Assembly (NCBI GenBank): GCA_003427395.1
Contig: BFEA01000061.1
Location: forward strand, 3,335,102-3,396,005
Reading direction: 5' to 3'
DNA from: Chara braunii
Taxonomy: Eukaryota > Streptophyta > Charophyceae > Charales > Characeae
DNA: 60,904 nt
Part shown: piece after piece, positions 22,796 to 32,599 of the stretch
Layout: each line of letters starts with the position of its first letter
Position numbering within the stretch: the stretch's first letter is position 1
The notes under the pieces: model-generated
What the model saw: only the letters and a program-made list of their open reading frames with translations
Told to the model about the DNA's origin: nothing
The model's database searches: none
Made by a program: the position numbers and the translations under genes

Positions 22796-22870
22796 CAGGG
22801 AGGCTCCTCTATTGGTGGGGAGCATCACCTGCTGGAAATCGTGTCCAACGTCCTTGTAGAGTACAATATA
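22796..22870 (-). repeat. Short retroposon family S1, diverged copy (reverse)
   Basis: The phrase ctcctctattggtggggagc followed by atcacctgctgg and aacgtcc matches S1 in reverse. It lies between the two copies of the segmental duplication. No A tail is visible. Confidence 0.5.
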
Positions 22871-23020
22871 AGAAACAAGAGCTATGAAACGAAAGAGGAC
22901 GTCACCTGACTTCTCCGTGGCGCACCAGTAGGATCGTACTGGCAGGGCGCAGCTCTCCCGATCACGCCGCGCCCTCCACTGTACCCAAACTTCTCCAAGT
23001 TCCTTTTTTTTTCTTTTAAT

Positions 23021-23252
23021 GGGAAACTGCTCTTGAGTCACCTTTTTGGTTTGAAATAGGCAAGAAAAGACAAAGTGGCACCAATGTCATTATTTGTGTT
23101 TCAGGATATGCAAGTTTAACGAGGGGTGAAGTTGTGGTCGTTTTTCTGAAGTGCCATGAATGCAGATTTAGCAGTAGTTTTCTTTGCTCTGTTTTGAGAA
23201 CTGCTAAAGTTGCCTACTCCAAACGCTAGGTGTGACGCAGGAGCCGTTGCCC
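23021..23252 (+). mobile_element. MITE family R2, copy 3
   Basis: Nearly identical to copy 2 at 22491-22722, as part of the segmental duplication. The right flank differs (ccttgaagttgag), so the duplication stops at the element end. Confidence 0.65.
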
Positions 23253-24299
23253 CTTGAAGTTGAGTTGAAAGTCCGTTTTGAGGGGTTCCTCTGTCCCTTC
23301 CTCTCCTGACCATGACACCTGCCCCAAGCTGCTCCCCCCAGCTCCCCCCAGACAGTCCAAGACAAATTTTCGACCTGCCTTTTTTTGTTGGACATTGTGG
23401 AATTTGGTTTTGACAACCAACCATTTGGCTCTGATTTCATTTTGCACAAATTGGACAACATATTCCACTATTTCAGGGCCTTCAGGCCCTTCCAGTCATC
23501 CTCTCTTTCAAAAACACACCGTTTATACCATAATGTCCATATAACCGCTTTCCTACCAATTTCGAAGAAATTTCAAAGAAATTGAGCTCAGGATTTGTTA
23601 GTTATAAGTCTCTAAGGCTCCAATGTCCTAGGAGAATAGTCGTCCAGTACCAAGGCCAATCTAGACCTGTCAATTCTCGCCATATGCAATCCCACCTACT
23701 TCATAGTAATACCGAGCCTGGATATTGCATACAAATGTGTCGTCTCCAAGATCCTTATTGGTCAAGGGAATGTATTTCCTCAATGTCATTACCTGAAATA
23801 TGCATTCTTATTCGGAAGTAGTTCCCGCCTCTTCGCTTGTGTTCATTCATCTAGTTGAACGCTATGTGAATATCGATTGCACTTGGAGCATCGTGACGTG
23901 GTGGCAGAGGGTTGTCGGAGCTCACGCATATTCCCCATTTGGTTCTTACCCAAATTTCAAAAGATATGTCTTATAATGCGGGTTTGGGGCAGGAAGGAAA
24001 GGGGATCTTCGGCTCTGCGAGAACAAGGGTATTGTATGTGGTTGAGGGAGCAGGAGGGGTATTCAGGAGGCTGTTCTGAACTGGGGCGGGGAGGTGAGGG
24101 GGCGTCTTCCCGCGGAGGCAGTGAACAAAGAGGAGGTTGTCTTTTGGGGGAGAGGAGTAATCCCTTTGGTTTTTGTGACCCCTTTACATGTAACTGAGAC
24201 TTCAATAGGCGCTGAAAATTCCATGGGGTTTCCCCTCTTCCTTTGGGAATAGTAGGCGCTGAAATGCTCATGTGATTTTTTTGAATCTTTTGATTTCCT
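23253..24299. other. No gene seen
   Basis: Several short frames overlap on both strands with no domain. The longest plus-strand frame (23877-24197) is Gly-rich low complexity. Confidence 0.4.
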
Positions 24300-24775
24300 G
24301 TTTTCCTAATTGAAAAATTCTTCCAAGGTTTGGTGCTTAAGACATGGGGTAATGGTGTTGTGACGGTGGGAGATGACGCTCTCTGCAGTGAAGGCGCTAG
24401 CCTGTAGGGTTGAAACAGGGTACATTAGCGGTGGAGATGGTGGTTGCACCATGGTAAGACTTGTCGGAGTAGGGCTGGGAGGGATTTTTTGGGGGATATC
24501 GGCAACCAGTGCATGAAGGAGATGAATGATGGGATCTACAACTATGGTGTTGATTGGTGCCTTGACTGGTATTTGCCTTAGTCCTGAGTCGCGGTGATTT
24601 GTGAATAGTCGAGGCCATAATGACGTTGGTCGGTGCTGGGGCTTGGTTGCGCTGCCCTCTAACTCAAGTTGCACGAGGGCATGAGACCTGGTAGAGAGAT
24701 CGAGGGAGTTGTCGAGGGTGGAAGGCACTCTAGTGTTTTTTGGTGAGCTGGTGCCTAGTCGATGCTGACTGGAGT
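24300..24775 (-). repeat. Dispersed repeat R1, copy (reverse), abutting the gypsy element
   Basis: In reverse complement it carries ttccaccctcgacaactcc, cgatctctctaccagg, a cttgagttagagggcag phrase, and the outer R1 block shared with 20.2-20.5 kb. A 204-codon minus-strand frame covers it but is not conserved in other R1 copies, so I treat it as chance. The gypsy Gag remnant begins about 100 bp after it, so R1 probably marks where the 5' part of the gypsy element was lost. Confidence 0.6.
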
Positions 24776-24890
24776 CGAGGCAGGTCGCTTTACCCTGTGG
24801 CCTAGTAGGTGGGGGGTTTCTGGGTGGGTCGCCCCGGATCCCTCTCCCTATCATTCCCTGCCTCTCTCGAAACCTCCTCTTCCTTCTAAG

Positions 24891-25286
24891 ATGACACTTG
24901 TGAATACCGTAATGCCCCAAGGTGCGGCATCAGTGCCTATTACTAACATGCATCTGGCCCAGATGATTCATACCGCTACAACTAAACAGTCTGAGTGGAT
25001 GATTAATCTGATTCAGATGCAGGGTTCCCAGATGGATTGGTTGGAACATATCATGACGAAGCTAGTAAAAGTTAATTCGAGCCCTTCCTGCCCCGTTCCT
25101 GCTCCGTACCCTCTGCTGACCGCCCCTCCTGTATCTGGACCAGCTCCTCCCGCTCCCCCGCATGCGGTCAATCCAGCGGGGAGGATTGAGTGTTACAACT
25201 GTAAACAGCCTGGACACTTTGCGCGTGAATGCTTCCAGCCAAAATGTAATCAATCTCCGCCAGCAGCCGCACCTGTGAGGCTGTGA
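24891..25286 (+). pseudogene. Ty3/gypsy Gag remnant with zinc knuckle
   Basis: The ATG at 24891 opens a 131-residue frame ending in TGA. A Met/Gln-rich helical stretch (about residues 15-60) is followed by a Pro-rich linker and a CCHC zinc knuckle, C-x2-C-x4-H-x4-C at residues 101-114 (CYNCKQPGHFAREC), which in this family packages RNA in the capsid. A normal Gag is 300-500 residues, so most of the capsid domain is missing. Reading continues after the stop in another frame (from ATG 25289). The 5' LTR and primer-binding site are not found upstream. Confidence 0.75.
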
Positions 25287-26251
25287 CCATGAATCAAGGT
25301 CGGGTGGTCGCAGTGTTGGAAGCCGCAAGTGAAGCCTCCTCCTTCTCTAACAAACAACCGCCTTCGACCGACCCCATCGCGTCTACTTCGGGATCATCTT
25401 CTGAAGCCGCCGATGTCGTTGATCGTGCCGAGTATCTTCATTTGGCAGGACTGATCGGAGCAATCCGACCTGGCCAAAATGAGCTCGAATGGGTCGAGCG
25501 GGGATCAGAACCCGGACCACAGTTTTAAACGGGAAAAATCAATATCCTGCAAACGCTCAAGCAGTTGGACATTCGAGTTCCTGTCCCAGTAGGACACTTG
25601 CTGACCATATCAGAAGCCGCAAATGATAAACTTCTGCAACAATGTCAGAAGAATTAAAAACGCTTCACGTATCAGTGCGTTCAGCGTATGCTAAAGAAGA
25701 AGAAAGATGACGAGGCTGAGGCAAGCCCTCCCCCTGCGACCGAACCTGACGTACCTAAAACGGCGCGAATCGCTGTCATCTCTTACGTGAAAAAAGATCA
25801 TTTTGTGCGTGTCCGATCGGTCCTATGGAAAAGTGCCGAGTGTGATTGCGAAGTCTAGGGCAAACCGTTTAATGCTCTTATGGATACCGGATCATCGGCC
25901 GTAGCCATATCCCTAGACACAGTCAGAAAAACGGGTCGAATGAACTCGATCCTTCCGCTACCTGGGAAGGACAACTACATCTCGGTCGATGCAGAAACCA
26001 TTAACATAGTAGGAATCATTGAGAATGTAGCTGTCAAAGTAGGTCGAGTGCATGTTCTGGTTAACGCGTTAGTCATCGATGTGCACTCTTATTCGGTATT
26101 GTTAGGATTGCCCTGGGCGATGGCCATAGGTGCGCAAATACACTTCGATTCTAAACAGTTTGTCCACACGCACACTGGAGAAAAGTCTCAACACTTCCGT
26201 TGCGGGTTTCTACTCGATCACCGAAAAAGAATCCCAGTATTGTCCGGATAG
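25283..26251 (+). pseudogene. Ty3/gypsy Gag-Pol linker and aspartic protease (broken)
   Basis: One frame runs through this region with in-frame stops at 25526 (TAA), 25655 (TAA) and 25856 (TAG). The part after 25860 is a retropepsin-like protease that would cut the polyprotein: the active-site motif LMDTGSSAVAIS is at about 25877-25909 and the flap-end motif VLLGLPWA at about 26096-26120. The upstream part is charged linker. The frame ends at 26251, while RT continues in another frame, so at least one frameshift lies around 26200-26250. The gene is dead as it stands. Confidence 0.8.
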
Positions 26252-28503
26252 GAATGATCCAGATCCCGAGCCCGAAAGATTCTCCCCCAGACGATGACGA
26301 GGAACAGCACCTTGCTGGTGATGGCGAGTACGACAAACGCGATTATGAGGAAGAGATTAACTACATGCCTAGCGAAAAAAAATGGGAACAATTAATTGAA
26401 ATGTTCGGTTGCGAGACGAGAGAGGAATTTCGAATGATCCCTGCAACCACCCGAACATTTGATCTGAGCTCAGGAAGTGGCGAGCCTAGCCATATCCTAT
26501 TGGCATTTTTTCCCGCATCTACAGAAAAGCGGATTCCCGCCACGCCATTCCTAGGGGAATCGATCTTGCAAATTTCAGATATGGCTGACCTCTTGGAACC
26601 CCTTCGCACTTTGTACGAGGGCGCGCTTTCACTCCGAGCTAGGTATCAGCAAATGAATCAGTACCTGGATCTTTCCGTCTCTCCACCCAGATCATTACTC
26701 ACGCAAGGATCTATGATCGCCCTAATCAAGCAAGAAGCAGAGGCCCCGATAGATGATGTTCCGGATCTTATGCAAGAAATGGCTGAGTTAACATGATTGG
26801 AAGTAGCGGAAAGCACCGCTGATTCTGAAATCGATGCCGAAATTAAGGAAACTGAGATGATTAGTCCGGCCGAATCACAAATGATTGCCACCGTCTTCTC
26901 GGTCCGGACTTGTAGCTTCATAGTCTCCAGCGTGGACGACAGACGATCGCGGAGGATGGATTGGATCGATACGCCACTTGACATCTCTGATCGCCCCGTA
27001 ATCACAATACCCAATCATGTCCCCCGAGAGATCTGAAGATCCCTGATTGATGTTTTGCATGGGTATGCTGAGGTGCTGAGTGTGGATGATAACGATATTA
27101 GATTATCCAACATGATTGAGCATGCAATCCTCATGGGGGATCATCCACCGATTAGCTGTTCTCCCTATCGGTATTCATCGGCGCAAGGATCGGCCACGTT
27201 CCAAAGGATAAAGGAGTTCGAAGCTAATGGGTGGATCGAACCCGCCATCGGACCATGGTCGTTTCGGGTGGTGATTGTGCCAAAAAAGGTAGGGGGAACT
27301 CGCATATGCATCGATTACCGAAAGTTGAATGACATCACGATTAAGGATGTGTATCCCCTCCCCCAGATCGATGAGTTGATGGATGTTATTGGTAGTGTTC
27401 GGTTTTTCAGCAAGTTTGATGTTCGCCATGGATTCCACCATCTCCCTCTTCGAAAAGAGAACTGCCCGAAAACGGCTTTCATTCTTTTCGAAGGGACTTG
27501 GCAATGGGTTCGATGCCCGATGGGGATTTGCAACGCCCCAGCCACGTTTCAGCGCGAGATGAACATGGCTTTCCAGAATTTCATGCGACAAACACGGCTG
27601 GCGCAGAGCATAATCAATTATTGTGTGATTGTCTATATGGATGATATCCTTGTGTATTCAAGTTCCTATGAGGGGCAAGTGCAGCACATCGAATGGACTT
27701 TGCACGTGCTGAAGGACGCTGGATTCAAGGTGGTTGTTAAAAAGTGTCAATTTTTCCTCACCGAGATCTCCTTCCTCGGCCACGTGGTTACGGACCAAGG
27801 GTTGCAGCCGGAGCCTCAGAAGGTAGTAGCCGTGAAAGATGCGCCAGTACCGACGTTCATGACACAAGTGCGCGTCTTTTTGGGTTTGGCATCGTACTAT
27901 CAAAGGTTCATCAAGGGGTTTGTGGCGATCACGGGACCACTCACAAATTTGCTGAAAAAATATCAGTCGTTGATTTGGACCCCACAATGCGATCGGGCTT
28001 TCCGATAACTCAAAGCGGCCTTGATTTCGCCTCCGGTCCTTATAAGACCAGACTCGGAAAAACCCTTTGTCCTCATCACCGATTGGCAGCCCGAGGCGAT
28101 CTCAGCGATCTTGGCCCAGGTGGGACCAGACGGCCTCGAACACGTAGTGGAATACGCGTCCAAATCGGTGTCTGCCTGTAAGCGCAACTACTCTGCCCCG
28201 ACAGGGGAATGCTACGTGGCCTTGTGGGGGATCAGTCACTTCCGAACGTACTTATATGGCCGGAAGTTCACGTTGGTGACAGATCACGAACCATTGTTGG
28301 CATTGAAGAAGTCCAAGGATTACTCGGGTATGATCGGGCGATGGGCTACCACGTTGCAGAGTATGGACTTTGACATTCGTCCTCGAAAGCACGAGAGACA
28401 CGGCAACGTGGACGGACTGACACGACTGCACCGGCCCGACAAGATACCCAGGAGTGAGGAAGTAATTTTGTGGCACAACCCGGAGCCAAAGAACGAGCCT
28501 TAG
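26200..28503 (+). pseudogene. Ty3/gypsy reverse transcriptase and RNase H (broken)
   Basis: One frame spans the region with TGA at 26794, TGA at 27034 and TAA at 28006; the last TAG at 28501 may be the natural end. RT landmarks in order are VVIVPKKVGGTRICIDYRKLN (near 27268-27330), FFSKFDVRHGFHHLPL (27406-27450), CPMGICNAPATFQ (27514-27552), the catalytic YMDD at 27634-27645, and FLGHVVTDQGL (about 27772-27804). RNase H shows LITDWQPEAISAIL (about 28072), GECYVALW (about 28207) and VTDHEPLL (about 28276). It would copy the RNA into DNA and degrade the template. Catalytic residues remain, so decay is by nonsense changes rather than loss of the site. Confidence 0.85.
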
Positions 28504-28597
28504 TATAAACAAGTGGAGATCCTGCCGAAGGGCTAAGTGGACATGTGCACCCAATCCCGTCTCTCTCTCTCCCCTTCTTTTTCTCTCTCTCGGAACA
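28504..28597 (+). promoter_or_regulatory. Pyrimidine-rich leader between RNase H and the PHD-integrase ORF
   Basis: A 94-bp spacer rich in CT (28556-28590) comes just before an ATG in a strong context (aacaATGG, with A at -3 and G at +4). There is no AG to serve as a splice acceptor between the tract and the ATG. It may be a leader for separate expression of the integrase ORF, or only a decayed pol junction. This is inference. Confidence 0.35.
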
Positions 28598-30242
28598 ATG
28601 GAAACCCCACCTTCTTCTGCCTCTCCCACCTGTTCTGCTCCCCTCGCTCATTCGGACTTTCTCGCCAATCTCCCAGACAAATTTTGTTATTTTTGCAAGT
28701 ATATTGCCCGAGTTAATGGGGTAGACTGCTATCCCTTCGAGTCTGCATTCACCGACTAGGTAGAATGTGCCACGTGTGTTAATCGCGCACATGGCGCGTG
28801 TGTTGGATACAGAATGAGCAGTAAGGACTGGAGATGCCCCCTGTGTAGAACGAACAAACTTCCTACGGAAGTTCGATTCGAGGCCGCCCGAGCGGACGAC
28901 CCCGAATACGACGAAAAATACCGACTGGTGGAAGTATGGACGGATAAAATATTATTAGCTAAATTAGCGGGCCAACCATTGGACCATCTCACTAAGCACG
29001 ACAGGCGTCGAGCCACCGAGAGGTCCCGAGACTATCGACAGATCAACGGTCAATGACATTTGGAAAAGCGTAAAACAGACGGATCGAGATTATGGTTGAC
29101 GGTTCCCCACCCATTCCAGACATATGAGTGGAATAGATCGTCGCAAGAGGAACAGGCCGCTCATTTCGCAATATGTGTCACTAAAGCAACTATCGATCAA
29201 AATCGATGGTTCTGGTCTAATATCCGGAATGATGTAAAGCACATGGTTACTAACTATCTAGTTTGTACGGCCGACCGTGCACCCATTCGCGGGCCAAATA
29301 CGATAGTCCCGACGGAGGTAGAATGCCCTTTCCAACGATTCAGTGTGGACACGACAGATATCTACGTGCCATCTGGCCCCAACCGTTGTGAATATTTCAT
29401 TCTTTTGGTGTTAATCGACCATTTCTCGAAATATATTGAAGTCTACGTACATCGATCGATTCCTCAATACTCATCTAGATCCAGAAGAAATTCTAACCGA
29501 TAATGGGTCCGAATTCAAAGCTGAGGTAGAGGAATTACTGATGCGTCGTGGCGTTACTCTCCGACACACCGCTCCCCATGTCTCCCAGTCGAACGGGTTG
29601 GTCGAGAATGCGAACTGCATGATTAAGACTGCTCTCCGCAAGAACTTAGCGAATAATGACACGCGTCCTTGGCCCGAGATTGTCTACCAAATCATTGGGA
29701 TCCATCGAGCGACCCCTCATGAGTCCACGGGGTTCACCCCCTTTCAGCTTCGGACCAATAGCATTCCATGTGTCGATAATCGGGGTATCTCGAAAATTGC
29801 CAAAAAAGGGGGCAGGGACACGCGTGCGGCCCTTAAGGCCAAAGCCAAGCGGTATGCGGATTTAATGGAAAGGGTCATCCCTAAGCTAGCCCGGAAAAGA
29901 CAGAAAATGACCGAACTAGCCCACGATAGACAGGTTCATAGCTATGAGGCCCGGAACGGGAATGCATGCCCGCAACACCAATATAAGTTAGGGGATCTGG
30001 TGCAGGTACGCAAATGTGCATGCGACCGCAAACTCGCTCCGAAATTCTCTGGCTGTTTTCACGTAGTGGAACTCGGTCCAAACGGAGCCAACACGGTGCG
30101 CATCGCGCCTGAGGCCAGCGCCAGCCATAGCTTTTTTCCCATTGTCCGCCATACCTCCTACCTTCGTCCCCTCCCTCCTTCCGAGAACCCTAATCCCTCT
30201 GAGACTCCCTCTTCTTCCTGCTCTTCGCCTTCGCCATTCTAG
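28598..30242 (+). pseudogene. PHD finger-integrase ORF of the Ty3/gypsy element (broken)
   Basis: From the ATG at 28598 one frame gives a PHD-type zinc finger: C30-x2-C33-x23-C57-x2-C60-x4-H65-x2-C68-x11-C80-x2-C83, with the typical Trp78 two residues before C80 (DWRCPLC). A TAG at codon 54 (28757) lies inside it, and a TGA at 29054 before the integrase. Integrase follows: a degraded HHCC zone (about 29155-29285), the first catalytic Asp in SVDTTDIYV (about 29340-29370), then a frameshift between about 29440 and 29500. In the new frame come LTDNGSEF (second Asp), SNGLVENAN (Glu) and a GPY/F-like end (KLAPKFSGCFHVVELG) up to the stop at 30242. Integrase inserts the DNA copy; PHD fingers usually bind histone H3 tails. 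No chromodomain follows. Confidence 0.8.
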
Positions 30243-30794
30243 CGCAGACGAAGAACCAGTTTGAAGTTTCCCTTCCTTCGTCTGATTCTACCTCCCCTTT
30301 GCCTTCGCCATGAGTTTTTTCATTTAGCCGGTTCTTCCACCCCAGCTTCTTCAACCTCGAGCCTCGCTGCAGTTTTGCCAAGTCGCGCACCCTCGTCTCA
30401 CTCCTGATCTTTTCCGATTTGTGCAGCTCTTCAGTCACAGAGTCTGGCGCGCCGCCATAGAGATAACAATATTGACCGATCGAGGTTCAGTAGTCATCTT
30501 GGCAGAAGCGTCAGGGTTTGAACGCTCCTCACGGCCTACTCAGAGTGACGTGACAGTAATCGTGGCTTCCAGTGGCGATCTGTGTACCATTGGCGTGCAG
30601 CGGCGCAATGCAGTAGTAACTACTAGTCTTTACGAGTGGGGGCAGGTGTTGGTGGCTGATTGGCAGCAGCGATTGGCTTGGTCAGGGCAACAAGTGGTGG
30701 GGACTGAGTGTATCGATACCTTCTCTCTTCGAACTAGCGCCACTGATCGCCCCGCTCGCCCGCTTCCCCATCTTCATCCCTACCCTGAACGTCG
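30243..30794 (+). other. Region after integrase; possible decayed frame overlapping the next ORF
   Basis: A frame from 30421 (GTG) to 30798 has no ATG and no known domain. Its TGA overlaps the ATG of the next ORF in an ATGA arrangement at 30795-30798. The first 180 bp have no clear content. Confidence 0.35.
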
Positions 30795-31745
30795 ATGAAT
30801 CGCTTCTCTACCTTCTTTCTCCCCTACGACCTTCCGACCATCTGGCCATCTTGGGCCGATCCCCTTCCCACTCTGGAAATTCGTCCCGCTTCGATCCGTC
30901 CATTCAGCCCAGCCTACATCCGTAAGTGGACTGAATTCGCGGCGGTCAGTGTGTGTATGCTCACGGTGAAGTGCCACTGGTCACGATATTACAGTAATCG
31001 AGAGTTGGAGCACTGTAACGAAATACCGTTGGTGCTGATACAGCTGTGGCCAAAAGAGGCGGCAACCGACGACACATTGGTGGGACTTCTGTGAGGAGAA
31101 ATCGCTAAGGGCGACCGAGCGACCGTCGCCTACGAACTTCCTACGTTTTTGTTTCAACTCGTCGACGATCTGCCGACAGACATCGTCTCTTTCAATCTGA
31201 GCGATCCAAGCCATGCTGAACCCGTGACTTTGGAGAGGAAGTTGACGCCAACCATAATCTGGGCGAACTGCACGGAGGACTTCGGTCAGTACTTGAGCGA
31301 TCACGACCCGGTCCCCGCGGCTTGGTGCTTTTTGGACCTTAATGAGCTCGCGGCGGATAACACCGACTTTGACGAGTTCTAGAAGGCTCATCAGGAGAAC
31401 GGGGAAGTACAATCGGACGATGATCTAGGTCGCATAGCCATCGCGGGGCTATCAGAGAAAGAAGAATCGGAAGCCCAGACGACTTTAAAAGAGGAAGAAG
31501 AGGCGTCCACACCTGAGCCGCGGAAGGCTCCTCCCTCTCGAGCGTTACCTGCCATTCGGGGAGGATCCGCTTTGAATCCCGAAGTTCCCTCGGACGCCGC
31601 CAGTCGACACGATGGCGCAACAACCTCCCGTCGGCGCCGCCGTTCCTGCTCACCATCTCCCTCGTCCGCCCCCTCCACGCTTTGTTCTCGTCCTCCTCCC
31701 GGCCCGGACGTTCCGTCCTCGTCCCGTTTTCCGCCGCCCCCTTGA
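30795..31745 (+). pseudogene. Accessory ORF 1 downstream of integrase, unknown function (broken)
   Basis: Starting at the ATG at 30795, one frame of about 316 codons runs with only two stops inside (TGA 31092 and TAG 31380). Composition on both sides of each stop is alike. The N-terminal two thirds look globular, with acidic patches such as DDLPTDIVSF; the C-terminal third is Glu-rich, then Pro/Ser/Arg-rich. No transmembrane segment or signal peptide is obvious, which argues against an envelope protein. I do not recognise a family. It probably belongs to the gypsy element because it decays in the same way and lies before the LTR-like end. Confidence 0.45.
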
Positions 31746-31909
31746 TTACCTGTCTTTCTCCCCTCTCCCCCACATTGAATTCCCCCTAAATTACCGTATC
31801 TTCGCTTACCAACTGTTTTGTCATCATTTCGTCACACGACTTCTATGTACAGTCTTTCCCCATCGTTCTCCCTCCTTCCCTCTCAACATCCTCCTTTTCA
31901 GCGTCGCGT

Positions 31910-31950
31910 GGAGATAATACAACCATATGGAGTTGTATTGTATTATCTCC
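31910..31950. repeat. Perfect 13-bp inverted repeat (hairpin)
   Basis: ggagataatacaa at 31910-31922 pairs perfectly with ttgtattatctcc at 31938-31950, loop 15 nt. It stands between accessory ORFs 1 and 2 of the gypsy element. It could be an RNA structure or a binding site; role unknown. Confidence 0.6.
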
Positions 31951-31975
31951 GGAACTTTTCCCTCTATAGAAGATT

Positions 31976-32520
31976 ATGAGTCCCTACGGGACAATGTCCT
32001 CCGTACCATCCCCTCTTTATACCCCGACTATATCCTATCCCTATTCCGACCCAATCATCGATTCCCCCGCGCATCGGATCGTTCACTTCGTCGACCTCGG
32101 TGACGAAGCTGCGGATTATTTCCCTCCGCTCCCACCTGAATGGCCGCGGCCCCTCCACAACCCTCTCCTTGTCGACTACCGTCGGGCGAACTTCCAATGA
32201 TGCAGCCGCACCAGTGAAGGACACGGCGGACCATGATGGCGTCACCTCGAATCAGAGAGTTGCTCATGACAAGACTGGATACGAGGGGTACTAGCAGCAC
32301 CAGCCAGCAGACTCGCGAAGATATTGCAATTGACGTTGGCGTCAACATGAACTCTGGCTCAATCATCTGCGCTAATGAAGACGATATCCCTCCTGATACG
32401 CTGGGTTCCTCATTCATCCTCTCGCCCCCTTTCTTCCTCCTCCGCCATGTAAACCAACTTTTCTGCATGCAATCAGGAGATCGCATAATTTCGGAACCCC
32501 CCGAAGCGTCACATATGTGA
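31976..32520 (+). pseudogene. Accessory ORF fragments 2 and 3, unknown function
   Basis: A 74-residue frame (31976-32200) is Pro/Tyr/Asp-rich, and a 95-residue frame (32233-32520) is Ser/Ile-rich with a hydrophobic stretch near its end (FILSPPFFLL). Both start at ATG but are in different frames. They may be parts of one broken gene. No family recognised. Confidence 0.3.
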
Positions 32521-32599
32521 CGAACCAGCTTCTGAGCCTACGCCATCTTCCAGACCCCTTCTCTCTCTTTTTCTTTTCGAATTTTGCTCGGCCCAACAA

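Larger units (their letters stand above)
22366..23252. repeat. Segmental direct duplication: two ~357-bp copies, 530 bp period, each ending in MITE R2
   Basis: The block gaaggacgtcgcctgacttc at 22366 recurs at 22896 (gaggacgtcacctgacttc). The copies then run nearly identically for about 357 bp through cgtggcgcaccagtaggatc, ttctccaagttcc and a whole R2 MITE, ending at about 22722 and 23252. Sequence beyond both ends differs. The MITE end and the duplication end coincide, which suggests that the MITE and its left flank moved or were copied together. Confidence 0.8.

Noticed and set aside
24306-24920. 204-codon minus-strand frame
   Set aside because: It lies over repeat R1; other R1 copies do not keep this frame and its Pro/Ser/Thr-rich sequence follows base composition.
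25526-29056. Stop-codon recoding (for example selenocysteine at TGA) in the gypsy genes
   Set aside because: TAA and TAG stops and frameshifts occur as well; simple decay explains all of them.
30795-31745. Envelope gene of an errantivirus-like element
   Set aside because: No signal peptide, no membrane anchor and no cleavage motif can be seen; left as unknown accessory ORF.
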